From Candidatus Latescibacterota bacterium (GTDB lineage: Bacteria > Latescibacterota > UBA2968 > UBA8231): a stretch of DNA of 37,687 nt. The position numbers were made by a program, and so were the translations under genes. The stretch covers positions 1 through 37,687 of the forward strand of contig RKRN01000192.1 of assembly GCA_007571365.1 (NCBI GenBank). Reading direction: 5' to 3'. Shown here piece by piece: positions 26,738 to 34,766 of the stretch. A model generated the notes under the pieces. The model saw only the letters and a program-made list of their open reading frames with translations, ran no database searches and was not told the DNA's origin. How positions within the stretch are numbered: the stretch's first letter is position 1; the number at the start of each line of letters is the position of its first letter.

Positions 26738-27748
26738 CTAGGGCTGCCGCCGGATGATGCGCACGGCTTGGCCGTCGGCCAACCGCTCGTTGCCGCGCAC
26801 TACCACCAAGTCGCCGAGCGCCAGCTCGCCGGTAACGGCTACGTAGCCCTTGTGCGCTAGTCCGGTCTTGACGGGGCGGCTGACGGCTTGGCCGTCGCGG
26901 GCGAGGTACACGACTGGTCCTTGCGGCCCGGAGACTAGGGCGTCCTTATGCACTAGCAGGGATGACGGGGCCTGCGCGATCTGGAAGCGCACGCGGGCGG
27001 ACATATTGCTGCGCATCCGGCCGTCTGGGTTGAGTGCCCCGACGACGACCGGGAAGGTGTGGGAGGAGGCGTAGCCCTCGGCGGAAATGACGGCCACGAG
27101 GCCGGCAATGGGGTCGCCGCCGAGGGCATCAACGACGATGTCGGCGCGGTCGCCCAAAGTTAGCTGCGACACGTAGCGTTCGGGCACATCGACGTACACG
27201 CGGATCGTGTCGATGGAGATTACTTGGGCAATTTCGCCACCGCGCCCGACCCATTGGCCGACCTCGGTAAAGGTCTGGATGATGTGCCCGGAGAACGGGG
27301 CGCGGACAAAGAGATCGGCTACCTGCGCTTGGAGGCCGGCTAGCTTGGCTTGGGCGCGGGCTAGCTCGTAGGCGTCGTTGCGCAGGTCTTGCTCGGACGC
27401 CGCGTCGGTGGCGCGCAACTGGCGGCTGCGGTCGTAGTTGAACTGGCGCAGTGCAACATCGGCTTGGGCTTCGCCTAGCGAGGCTTGGAGCGGATCGTTG
27501 GCTAGTTCAAAGAGAGGATCGCCGCCGCGCACGGCTTGGCCGGCTTCTTTGAAGCGCCGGATTACTCGCCCCTCGGTCTCGGCGGCGACGCGGCTGGAGC
27601 GCATGGGCTGGATGCGCCCGACAAAGGTGAGGTCTTCGACGAGCGGTTGTTCGAGGACCTCGGCGACAATGACCGGCGTCGGCGGGCGCTCTTGGCTCAA
27701 GAGGGCGTCCGGCCGCAAGAGCAAAAAAAGGAGAAAGACGAGGGGCAT
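26738..27748 (-). CDS. RND efflux periplasmic adaptor (membrane fusion protein)
   Basis: This 336-residue exported adaptor links the RND permease to an outer-membrane channel. It has a signal peptide (LVFLLFLLLRPDALLSQE), a barrel-sandwich half (VGRIQPMRSSRVAAETEGRV), and a short coiled-coil hairpin (about 90-140, with EAQADVALRQFNYDRSRQL). The second lipoyl half is FVRAPFSGHIIQTF near 150, followed by beta-barrel and membrane-proximal domains. AAGGAAAT precedes ATG 27748 on the minus strand. Its first-gene position means the operon promoter should lie in 27749-27850. Confidence 0.9.
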   Translation of the reverse strand: MPLVFLLFLLLRPDALLSQERPPTPVIVAEVLEQPLVEDLTFVGRIQPMRSSRVAAETEGRVIRRFKEAGQAVRGGDPLFELANDPLQASLGEAQADVALRQFNYDRSRQLRATDAASEQDLRNDAYELARAQAKLAGLQAQVADLFVRAPFSGHIIQTFTEVGQWVGRGGEIAQVISIDTIRVYVDVPERYVSQLTLGDRADIVVDALGGDPIAGLVAVISAEGYASSHTFPVVVGALNPDGRMRSNMSARVRFQIAQAPSSLLVHKDALVSGPQGPVVYLARDGQAVSRPVKTGLAHKGYVAVTGELALGDLVVVRGNERLADGQAVRIIRRQP

Positions 27749-28040
27749 TTAGATTTCCTTGGAGACGTGAAAAATCTGACCAATAAAGTAGGGGTTGAAT
27801 TGAGCCGCGACAATGGACGGGTGCGGTGCTGCTGGACGCTTGGTCGACCGGAAAATCCGCATCCGGTGCCTAGACAACCGGTCCGCGCTGGACTGGATTC
27901 TCGCCCCGCGTCGGATCAGGGGTGCCGTTCTTGTGCGGGGCGGACCCACCCTCTTGGGTGCGGAGGCCTCTGGCCCGCCCTGGATTCCCGCGAAAGCGGC
28001 AAGGACGCCGGGGCCGACGATAACCAGCGACTGCGTAACA
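27749..28040. repeat. Intergenic region with decayed palindromic repeats
   Basis: These 292 bases between two minus-strand genes contain no convincing gene. They hold several small palindromes: ACCCACCCTCTTGGGT at 27944-27959, GGAGGCCTCTGGCCCGCC at 27962-27979, and TTCCCGCGAAAGCGG at 27985-27999, which looks like one half of a common REP-type hairpin (ATTCCCGCGAAAGCGGGAAT). The block GTGCGG..GCCTCTGGCCCGCC recurs at 36275-36294. The promoter of the RND operon should also be here; TTGTCG and TACTTT with a 17-base spacer on the minus strand are possible but weak. Confidence 0.5.
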
Positions 28041-28937
28041 CTAGTGCCGCAGGACGGCGGTCTCGCGCACAAACCGCGCCCGATAGTTCTGGCCGCCGCT
28101 GGCTCCGTACTGGTCAATCAGGTGCTCAATGCGGCGGATCCGCTCATCGGTAGGCGGATGGCTGGCGAAGAGCCTTGCTAGGTCGGAGCGGCGGTGCGCT
28201 TCGAGCTTTTTTAGTTTTGCAAAAAAGCGCAACAGGCCGTGTGGATCGTAGCCGGCGGCAATGGCGTAGCGGACGCCGAAGGCATCGGCTTGGCGCTCGT
28301 CGTCGCGGCTGAAGCGAGTGCTGGCGAGTTGGGCGGCGAGTTGGCCGATCTGATGTGGGTCTTTGCCAAACGCTAGCTCCTTGAGGACATCGAGGCCGAA
28401 ACGGCCGACGAGCTGGTTGACCGAGTGGCGGCCGACAATGTGGCCGATCTCGTGGGCGAGGACTCCAGCTAGTTCGGCTTCGTCTTCCATAGCTAACAGT
28501 AAGCCGCTATAGACGTAGAGATAGCCGCCGATGACGGCAAAGGCATTCACCTGCTTGGGATCGTCTAAGACCTTCACTCGGTAGCGGACACCCGATCGGG
28601 TAGGCAGGTTGAGTGGGGCGGCGTTGGAGATGGATTGGGCGTACTCGCTACCTTCGGGGCCGTCGGTGCGCCCGCGGGCAAAGCTGCGCTCGTCTGCGAG
28701 GCCATCGGCGTGGGGTGCTTTGAGCAAGGCTTCCGCGACGCGCTGGACATAAGCTTGCAGCGGTGCTGAGGGATGGACGCGCTGGTCTTGCTCAATTTGG
28801 GCGGCGACTTGTGCTCCGAGTTGGAATTCGATTTGGTCCGGGACGAGCGTGCGCCCTAGGTCGCGGCGGACCGTGGCGCAGCCCGAAGAGAGGATGCAGG
28901 TGGCGACGAGCAGGGCGAGGTGGGTGCGTTGGAGCAT
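28041..28937 (-). CDS. M48 family metalloprotease, lipoprotein
   Basis: This 298-residue protease has a signal peptide ending in the lipobox LSSGC (Cys20), so it should be membrane-anchored on the periplasmic side. The zinc motif HEIGHIVGRHS (near residue 167) supplies two His and the catalytic Glu. DERQADAFGVRYAIAAGYDP near 222 supplies the third ligand Glu, and SHPPTDERIRRI near 263 is the typical C-terminal motif of BepA/LoiP/YcaL proteins. A stretch of about 40 residues before the core (ERSFARGRTDGPEGSEYAQ) looks like an insertion. These proteases degrade misassembled outer-membrane proteins; co-transcription with the RND pump downstream is possible but the gap is 292 bases. Confidence 0.9.
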   Translation of the reverse strand: MLQRTHLALLVATCILSSGCATVRRDLGRTLVPDQIEFQLGAQVAAQIEQDQRVHPSAPLQAYVQRVAEALLKAPHADGLADERSFARGRTDGPEGSEYAQSISNAAPLNLPTRSGVRYRVKVLDDPKQVNAFAVIGGYLYVYSGLLLAMEDEAELAGVLAHEIGHIVGRHSVNQLVGRFGLDVLKELAFGKDPHQIGQLAAQLASTRFSRDDERQADAFGVRYAIAAGYDPHGLLRFFAKLKKLEAHRRSDLARLFASHPPTDERIRRIEHLIDQYGASGGQNYRARFVRETAVLRH

Positions 28938-28999
28938 GGCTGTTGGCTTTCTTGCGACAAATGTATCAGAGTGGTTGGGCCGCGCTAACCACTCGCCAC

Positions 29000-29728
29000 T
29001 TAAACCCTCGACTGCCCATCCCCGCTACTTTTTTGGCCAAAATCGATCACCTTTTTTTGCGGCGAGAGGTTGATCTCGTCGAGCACCGTGCCGGCGCGCA
29101 TAGTCAGGGCTTGGACGATGACTGCGGCGACGTCGGCCGGTAAGATGTGATTGTCGGGTGCTGGGCCGGGCCGAAAGTCTAATTCGTCGAAGAAAGGCGA
29201 CTGGACCATGCCGGGGTTGACCAACGTAACGCGAACGCCAGTGCGGGCGCACTCGGCGCGCAGGGCTTGGGCGAAGCCGCGCAGGGCGAACTTGGCGGCG
29301 CAGTACAAGCTGCCTTGGGCCGTGCCGGCGAGTGCTGCTTCCGAGCCTATAAAGACCAAGTGTCCGCGACCCGCCTTTTTGAGAGTCGGCAAAAAGGCGC
29401 GGGCGACGAAGACGTGACTGGTGAGATTGAGGTCAATTAGGGCGCGGATCTGGCCGTAAGAGAATTGCTCTAGGGTGCCGAAGCGGCCGACGCCAGCATT
29501 GAGGACTAGGGCGTCGAGGGCTGGATGGGCGGCGACGAGGTTCTGGAGCTGAGTGGGGAGTCGGTCGAGGTCGGCGAGGTCGATTGGGTGCGCCTCGAAG
29601 CGGCGGTCCTCGCCGGGGAATTTGCCGAAGTCGCGGGCAAGGCCGATGGTGCGATGGCCGTCGGCGAGTAGCCTTTCGCAGACGGCGCGGCCAATGCCAG
29701 AGCTGGCACCCGTGACTAAGACGCGCAT
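29000..29728 (-). CDS. Short-chain dehydrogenase/reductase (SDR)
   Basis: This 242-residue NAD(P)-dependent oxidoreductase has the nucleotide motif TGASSGIGRA at residues 6-15, NAGVGRFG near 86, the catalytic Ser in FIGSEAAL, and Tyr/Lys in YCAAK near 147. VNPGMVQSPF near 180 is the usual PG motif. The frame is open further upstream to 30061, but that part is antisense-phase reading of the preceding gene; ATG 29728 gives the exact SDR start and follows the upstream stop by one base (TGATATG). Translational coupling with the radical SAM gene is therefore likely. The substrate cannot be told. Confidence 0.88.
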   Translation of the reverse strand: MRVLVTGASSGIGRAVCERLLADGHRTIGLARDFGKFPGEDRRFEAHPIDLADLDRLPTQLQNLVAAHPALDALVLNAGVGRFGTLEQFSYGQIRALIDLNLTSHVFVARAFLPTLKKAGRGHLVFIGSEAALAGTAQGSLYCAAKFALRGFAQALRAECARTGVRVTLVNPGMVQSPFFDELDFRPGPAPDNHILPADVAAVIVQALTMRAGTVLDEINLSPQKKVIDFGQKSSGDGQSRV

Positions 29729-29729
29729 A

Positions 29730-30737
29730 TCAGGCCTGTAGGGTGGTGGAGGGGCAGGGGAAGAAACGCTCGGCGGGAATGTATTGGAGCACTTGATCGG
29801 TGCAAAAGTCGTGTAGCCGTTTGGCCAAGGTGGGCCGATAGGAAACCATGCCGTCTTTTTCCGCCAAGCCATAGGCGAGGAGCTTCTCGTCTGGATAGAG
29901 CTTGTGCATAGTTTTGTACATGCCTTGCGGCAGGCGAAACTGGCCCAAGCTGACCGAGTGCAGGCGGTCGCGGCGGACTTGCGAGAACGAGAGGGCGAAC
30001 AGGTCGCGGTAGCGCTGCTCGTAGGCGCGGTCGTAAAGCAGCGGGTCAAAGCGCAGCCCAATGGGCCAGCCGCGCTCCTGCAAAGCGACGATGGCCTCTA
30101 AGCGCCGGGCCACCGGCGGCGCGCCGACCTCGAATTGGTCGGCGAGTGCCGGCGGGGTCATGCTGAAGGCGACGACGCAGTTGGGCAGCGGCTCGGTGGC
30201 GAGTAGGGTTTTGATGCGCACGCTTTTGGTGCGGAGTTCAAAGTACGCCTGTGGGTGGTCGGCAAAGAAGGGGAGGAACTCGGCTGTAAAGTGGGTAATG
30301 CCCTCTAGCGCGAGGCTGTCGCAGTCGTAGCCAGAAAAGAAATAGGGCGCATCCGGGGTATCCGCTGCGATGTGTGCGGCGATGTCGCGTTGGAAGTCTT
30401 CGTAGTTGACAAAAAGGACCAAGTGCGCCGAGCGGTACAGACCTTGGAGGAAGCAGTAGCGGCAGTCGTAGGGGCAGTTGAGTAGGTGCGAGAAGTAGTA
30501 ATTGCGCTCGCCGCCGATGCCGTAGCCAGCAGGGGCGGGGAGGACGCGCCGGCCGGTCTTGTGGGCGAGAATGAGCGCGGGGCGGCGCTTTTGCAGGCGG
30601 AAGTTTTGCGCCGTGCGGTTGAAAACCTCGCCGTAGCGGGCGCAGGGAACTCGCTGAGCGCGGGGGAAGCGGGCCAGCAGGGCGCGGGTGCGCCGGTGGT
30701 TGAGGATGGACTCTTCGGCGTAGATGAAATCGAACAT
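29730..30737 (-). CDS. Spore photoproduct lyase-like radical SAM protein
   Basis: This 335-residue protein has the radical SAM cluster motif as CPYDCRYC (near residue 88) in the setting HLLNCPYDCRYCFLQGLY. This is characteristic of the SplB family, where the usual form is CxxxCxxCYLQ. FELRTKSVRIKTLL near 167, VVAFSMTPP near 188 and GLRFDPLLY near 226 also follow the SplB pattern. SplB repairs thymine dimers in spores; relatives in non-sporulating bacteria have no proven role. I see no sporulation genes here, so DNA photoproduct repair is only one option. It is coupled to the SDR gene, which suggests a shared pathway, perhaps in nucleotide or base-derivative chemistry. Confidence 0.82.
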   Translation of the reverse strand: MFDFIYAEESILNHRRTRALLARFPRAQRVPCARYGEVFNRTAQNFRLQKRRPALILAHKTGRRVLPAPAGYGIGGERNYYFSHLLNCPYDCRYCFLQGLYRSAHLVLFVNYEDFQRDIAAHIAADTPDAPYFFSGYDCDSLALEGITHFTAEFLPFFADHPQAYFELRTKSVRIKTLLATEPLPNCVVAFSMTPPALADQFEVGAPPVARRLEAIVALQERGWPIGLRFDPLLYDRAYEQRYRDLFALSFSQVRRDRLHSVSLGQFRLPQGMYKTMHKLYPDEKLLAYGLAEKDGMVSYRPTLAKRLHDFCTDQVLQYIPAERFFPCPSTTLQA

Positions 30738-30911
30738 GGTCGCGTCAAAAAGCGTCGCAGAGATGGTAAGTTAAATTGCCGGGCGGCGCCGAGTTGGGTT
30801 TATTTGCCAGCGCCCAAAATTGCAACTAAAACTAAAACCTAAATACAAATATACATACGGGGAAAGAAGCCCTCGCGCCCTTTACGCGCCGCTGAGAAAG
30901 GGATCGGCAGG

Positions 30912-31805
30912 ATGGGGGTAGGGATACTGTGTATGCTGGGCGTGTTCGCGTTGTGGAGCGTCATCCCGGTGCTGGTGAAACAGCTATTTTCCGTTTTCGA
31001 TCCGTTCACGATCGCCTTTCTCCGGTTGCTGCAAGGCGCGGCGGTCGTATCGGTCGCCTTTTTCGCCCGCGGCCATAACCTACGGGACATTCAGTGGTCT
31101 TGGTGGCATCTGATCGGAGGGATGGGCATGAGCTTGAACTTCTCGCTCTATGCGCTGGCGTTGAGTTATACCACGGCCAGTGCTGGCTCGTTGGTCGTCC
31201 AGGTGCAATACGTCGCGCTGACAGTGCTGGCTGTCGCCGTGCTGCGCGAGCGGTTGGGTGCCGGGAAAATGGCAGGTATGGCACTGGTGCTGGCTGGAGT
31301 CGCCGTGATCGTGGGAGTGCGCGAGGATGTGAGCCGCCTATTTGCGCCGCGCTATGTCTTGGGCAATGTGCTGATGCTGTTGGCGGGGCTGGGTTGGGGG
31401 ATCTACGCGCTTGCCAACAAGGTGCTTGCACCGCGGGTGGGGACTGCGGCGATACTGGCTCCAATGATGGCGCTGGGCGTGTTGGTCACGGGCGCACTCG
31501 CTGCGACCCATTTTCAACGGTACTCGGAGCCGACCGTGGCCACGTGGATTGCGGTGCTCGTGCTGGGCGTGTTGGCCACTGGCTGTGCGTTTGTGTTGGT
31601 TTCGGAGGGCATGAAGCGGCTCAGTGCCGTGCTGGTCGGTACGCTGACCGCTACGGCCCCCATCGGGCAGATCGCGTTGGCCCACTGGGTCTTGGGAGAG
31701 CCGGTGACTTGGAGCCTGACCGGCGGTGGAGTTTTGATTTTGGCCGGCGTACTCGGCATGGTGTATGCCGAGCGATTCCAAGCCCAACGGCGAGCTCGCG
31801 GTTAA
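30912..31805 (+). CDS. DMT/EamA family transporter
   Basis: This 297-residue inner-membrane protein has ten predicted helices in two EamA repeats of about 140 residues. The first repeat contains IAFLRLLQGAAVV and YTTASAGSLVVQVQYVALTV with RERLGAGKMAG. The second begins YVLGNVLMLLAGLGWGIYAL and ends VLGEPVTWSLTGGGVLILAG. Charged residues cluster at cytoplasmic loops as expected. ATG 30912 has GAAAGGGA at 30895-30902. Members export metabolites or amino acids; no substrate can be named. It is divergent from the radical SAM gene, with 174 bases between that include an AT-rich (CTAAAA)-like tract at 30826-30845. Confidence 0.85.
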   Translation: MGVGILCMLGVFALWSVIPVLVKQLFSVFDPFTIAFLRLLQGAAVVSVAFFARGHNLRDIQWSWWHLIGGMGMSLNFSLYALALSYTTASAGSLVVQVQYVALTVLAVAVLRERLGAGKMAGMALVLAGVAVIVGVREDVSRLFAPRYVLGNVLMLLAGLGWGIYALANKVLAPRVGTAAILAPMMALGVLVTGALAATHFQRYSEPTVATWIAVLVLGVLATGCAFVLVSEGMKRLSAVLVGTLTATAPIGQIALAHWVLGEPVTWSLTGGGVLILAGVLGMVYAERFQAQRRARG

Positions 31806-31839
31806 TATCTAACGTTGCGCTGTCCGCTTTCATGGCGTC

Positions 31840-31864
31840 GTGCCTTTCGACAGGCTCAGGGCAC
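31840..31864. repeat. Short palindromic dispersed-type repeat
   Basis: GTGCCTTTCGACAGGCTCAG followed by GGCAC has complementary ends (GTGCC/GGCAC) and the core TTTCGACAGGCTCAGG, a sequence known to me as a dispersed intergenic repeat in many bacterial genomes. A related stretch, TTTCGACCTGCTCAGGC, lies at 20207-20223. It sits between convergent genes (DMT transporter and PhyH). Confidence 0.5.
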
Positions 31865-31912
31865 CCAAGCATGAGCTAACCGCCGCGTAATGTCGTTTAA
31901 CAACTCTCGTCT

Positions 31913-32701
31913 CTAGTCCTCAGCCACTAGGTGCGCTCGTTCAGGCCGCAGCAGTGCTCCTAGTTTCATATCGTATGTTCGCTTGGTCGTCGCCTGATTT
32001 TCGGGCAGGCCGATGGCGACTCCGGCCGCCGTATAGGTCATAACCAGTACTTTGCGCGGCGCGGCGTCTATATTGGTGGAGCCGCCGTGGACCATCGACG
32101 TCGTCAGCACAGTCACTTGTCCCGCTCGTGCCAAAACCGGCTGCGGCGCGGCGTATGGCGGTGGCAGGTTCGCCATTTTGATGCCTTGGACTGCCGGCAT
32201 TGCGTCTTTCAGCAGCGGATCGGCCGAGCGTGCGGCGGCTACTAGGCGGTGGCTGCCGGGCCGGTACATCATCGGCGCCCGCCGCTGATTGACATCGGTC
32301 AACCATAAGAAAAAGCTACATACGACCCGCCGTGGCGTCGCGGCCCAATCCGCTAGGCTGTACTGGATATCGGTGTGCTGGTCGTAGCTGAACTCGCTTT
32401 CCGGCTGGGGATAAGAAGCCAGAATCGCCGTCTGGAAGAAGCGGATCGCATCGGCTCGCAGCACTCGTTGGGCGATCGCTTCAAAGAAGGGATGCTGGAT
32501 CAGATCGAGTAGGGCCGGTTCGTAGTAATTGCAGGTTGCCCCGTAGCGAAAACGCGGTGCTTGACCTGATTCGACTCCTTGAAAAGGCAGCAGTGCGTCG
32601 ACGGCGGCCGCGGCCGTGGCGATTTCTGCGGTCGTCAAAGGCGTGTCGATGGTGACAGCACCTTGTTCCTCAAAGATCCTTAATTGTTCGACGCTGATCA
32701 C
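31913..32701 (-). CDS. Phytanoyl-CoA dioxygenase (PhyH) family protein
   Basis: This 262-residue Fe(II)/2-oxoglutarate-dependent oxygenase shows the iron facial triad as His and Asp in QHTDIQ (near residue 107) and the distal His in MVHGGSTN (near 204), with an Arg in APRKVLV for 2-oxoglutarate. RAPMMYRPGSH near 143 is the conserved strand-turn of the double-stranded beta-helix. The start is GTG at 32701, preceded by AAGGGATGA on the minus strand. Family members hydroxylate diverse small molecules; the exact substrate is unknown. PhyH genes are expanded in sponge- and sediment-associated lineages, which fits the suspected origin. Confidence 0.85.
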   Translation of the reverse strand: MISVEQLRIFEEQGAVTIDTPLTTAEIATAAAAVDALLPFQGVESGQAPRFRYGATCNYYEPALLDLIQHPFFEAIAQRVLRADAIRFFQTAILASYPQPESEFSYDQHTDIQYSLADWAATPRRVVCSFFLWLTDVNQRRAPMMYRPGSHRLVAAARSADPLLKDAMPAVQGIKMANLPPPYAAPQPVLARAGQVTVLTTSMVHGGSTNIDAAPRKVLVMTYTAAGVAIGLPENQATTKRTYDMKLGALLRPERAHLVAED

Positions 32702-32772
32702 AGTTCATCCCTTGCTAAAGCGGCACATGGCTAGGTCAAAAAGGCGTAACCACCCGCCCACAGACCAAACGC

Positions 32773-33582
32773 TTAAGGCGTTAGCAAAAGCTCCACATCG
32801 TCTAGCCGCCGCTTGAGATAGACCAATACTTCGTCGCGGCGTTGCAAGGCTAGCAAGTCGTCGGCGACCGCCGGGGCCGCCGGTAGCAGCGTCTGCCAGC
32901 GCACGAGCAAGCCACGCAACTGATGCTGTTGCGTAGCGGTAAATTGCCAGCGAGCGGTTAGCTCGGCAAGGCCGGGTGGGTCGGCGTGGAGCGCGTGGAG
33001 CTGCTGGCTGAGCACTTGCAGGGATTCGCCGACTTGGGCAATCGCATTGAGTTGAGCGGCTATTAACGCCTCTATTTTTTTTGCGTTGAGTGCTTGATAG
33101 GGCGATTGCGGGTTGTCGGAGACGACCTTGAGGCAGTGAATCCGCTCGCTGGTGGCAAAGCGCTGTGCGGCCGCGCAAAAGCCGCTGGCTTCCATGTCGT
33201 ACGCAGCGTCGCCAACAGGTGGCTGTGCGCGATCGACGGTGTGTAGCAAGGTGGTGCGGCAGAGTGGTGAAGCGGTGAAGGTGGGGTAAAAGGGCTGGCC
33301 GCTGGCTGCGTCCACGACCTTGTGTGCCAGCAGGGCCGTGCCCACCGCTTGGCTGCCGTGGCCGGCAATGCCGACGTTGAGCCAAGCCGTCGGCGCATCC
33401 CCGACCAGTGCCCGCAAATACGCCGTGGCGGCGGCGGCGGCCACCTTGCCTATGCCAGAGACAATCAGGTTCGTCTGTGCGCTCGCGCAGATGCGATAGG
33501 GATGGCCGTTCACGCCGCGGAGGCGGTGGAAGTCCAACAGGGGCCGCGCCTCGGCCGCGAGGGCGACGACTAGGCACAACAT
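32773..33582 (-). CDS. MTA/SAH nucleosidase-like phosphorylase superfamily protein
   Basis: This 269-residue protein has an N-terminal half of the PNP/UDP phosphorylase fold: VVALAAEARPL at residue 5, GIGKVAAAAAT near 43 (phosphate/ribose loop), and NVGIAGHG near 68. DMEASGF near 129 holds the Met-Glu that grips the ribose, and KVVSDNP near 152 contains the catalytic Asp. The last about 90 residues are extra and helical (LHALHADPPGLAELTARWQF, then LLALQRRDEVLVYLKRRLDD) and are not part of the standard fold. It may hydrolyse methylthioadenosine, S-adenosylhomocysteine or a similar nucleoside. A decayed second copy lies at 35934-36184 on the far side of the restriction-modification island. Confidence 0.8.
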   Translation of the reverse strand: MLCLVVALAAEARPLLDFHRLRGVNGHPYRICASAQTNLIVSGIGKVAAAAATAYLRALVGDAPTAWLNVGIAGHGSQAVGTALLAHKVVDAASGQPFYPTFTASPLCRTTLLHTVDRAQPPVGDAAYDMEASGFCAAAQRFATSERIHCLKVVSDNPQSPYQALNAKKIEALIAAQLNAIAQVGESLQVLSQQLHALHADPPGLAELTARWQFTATQQHQLRGLLVRWQTLLPAAPAVADDLLALQRRDEVLVYLKRRLDDVELLLTP

Positions 33583-33668
33583 GATGGCACTTAATACTTA
33601 AAACGACGGGTTTGTTCCAAAGTGGGGAGAGCCATAATGTCAATGCCGCATGAGTGAACACGAGGTGT

Positions 33669-34766
33669 CTATGTCATGTTAAGGCTACCACACGGAGACT
33701 TGAGAAAGAGTGATCTCCATAAGTGATCTTTCGGCGGTGGTACGCTGATCGCTATGATGTCCATAAATCCACCACTTTTATCGGATCCTTTGGCTGAAGA
33801 TACTGGTCCCGCATATAGCTGGGACTTGCATAGAGGGACGATCCCTGATTCCTCTTCAGGCTCGGGAGCTTTCCCATATCCAAAGGACAATATGTTTACC
33901 TCATCTGAGGTGCTACTGATGAATCGTTGGAGATCTAGGCCGGTCGAAGAAGAAATATATTCTGCTAAAGCATCCTGTACAATCCAAATAGTTTTCCCAC
34001 CCCAAGCCAAACTAACTTGTGATTTTACAATAAGTTGACTGACCATTCGCGCCCATACTTGTCTATAGTTGATACCAGGACCTTCGTGGTCGTCTCCTTT
34101 CAGAATTGCATCTTCAAAAGCCATTCCTATCTGAGTCCTATTATTTTTGTTTCCTCCAGAGGTGGACGAGGTCATAACCTCGACTATTACTACTGGATTA
34201 GCAGGGAAATCGACTACCCAGTGCTCTCCTGCACATCTTTCTAGAGTAAAGTTGTTTTGGATTGCAATACGCTCACAGACTCTCTCGCTCTTTTCGACGA
34301 GTTCTGCTATTTCACTAAGTGGTTTTCTGCCTCTTCCTGCCAAAACATAGTCGAAGGTATAGTCAAATGATTTCTCTTCTTTTGTTGAGAATTTTATTTT
34401 TACCTCAGACCATGCCCGGTATTCAGTTGCTCTAGGTAATCCGCTATAGTGAACTAGGTCCTCCCTAACTCTTGCTTGAAGCTGAGAACGATTAGAATCC
34501 CGCAGGGCGAATAAGCGCCTAGGGCAGACAATCCAAGGCTTTTCACGTACCAAAAGCGAGCAAACACCTACATGAACAGTCTTTTTTTTAGGAAATTGCT
34601 GAACTAGTTGTGGGTGGTCCTGCAGCTGCAAAGTAGAGAGATGTCTATTACCTCCACCATCACATTCATTTTCCATGAATGGGCACCAAGCCCTCGTGCG
34701 ACAATCAATCGCGTCAGAATGATTCGAGGTTAATGGGTGGCCAAATATTTCAAAAATTTTACTCAT
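33669..34766 (-). CDS. NotI-family type II restriction endonuclease
   Basis: This 365-residue protein matches the NotI family by its N-terminal metal-site pattern: FGHP near residue 8, CPF with Cys28, Cys35, then GVC (Cys69) and VCP (Cys81). These are the four cysteines that bind iron in NotI. The PD-(D/E)xK core follows as FDYVLA (Asp139) and VIVEVM (Glu196-x-Met198), mirroring FDWTLA and LEIQ in NotI, then a GG-N-K stretch. About 30 residues between the two core strands look like an insertion. The recognition site cannot be predicted; NotI relatives cut GC-rich 8-base sites. ATG 34766 overlaps the methyltransferase stop by eight bases. Base composition is strikingly AT-rich compared with the neighbours. 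Confidence 0.75.
   Translation of the reverse strand: MSKIFEIFGHPLTSNHSDAIDCRTRAWCPFMENECDGGGNRHLSTLQLQDHPQLVQQFPKKKTVHVGVCSLLVREKPWIVCPRRLFALRDSNRSQLQARVREDLVHYSGLPRATEYRAWSEVKIKFSTKEEKSFDYTFDYVLAGRGRKPLSEIAELVEKSERVCERIAIQNNFTLERCAGEHWVVDFPANPVVIVEVMTSSTSGGNKNNRTQIGMAFEDAILKGDDHEGPGINYRQVWARMVSQLIVKSQVSLAWGGKTIWIVQDALAEYISSSTGLDLQRFISSTSDEVNILSFGYGKAPEPEEESGIVPLCKSQLYAGPVSSAKGSDKSGGFMDIIAISVPPPKDHLWRSLFLKSPCGSLNMT

Noticed and set aside
29729-30061. 111-residue N-terminal extension of the SDR gene
   Set aside because: It is a shifted-frame reading of the radical SAM gene; the SDR fold begins exactly at the ATG at 29728.
33754-34350. Several + strand frames of 60-94 codons inside the NotI-family gene
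   Set aside because: No ribosome binding sites and no recognisable products; they are shadows in an AT-rich gene.
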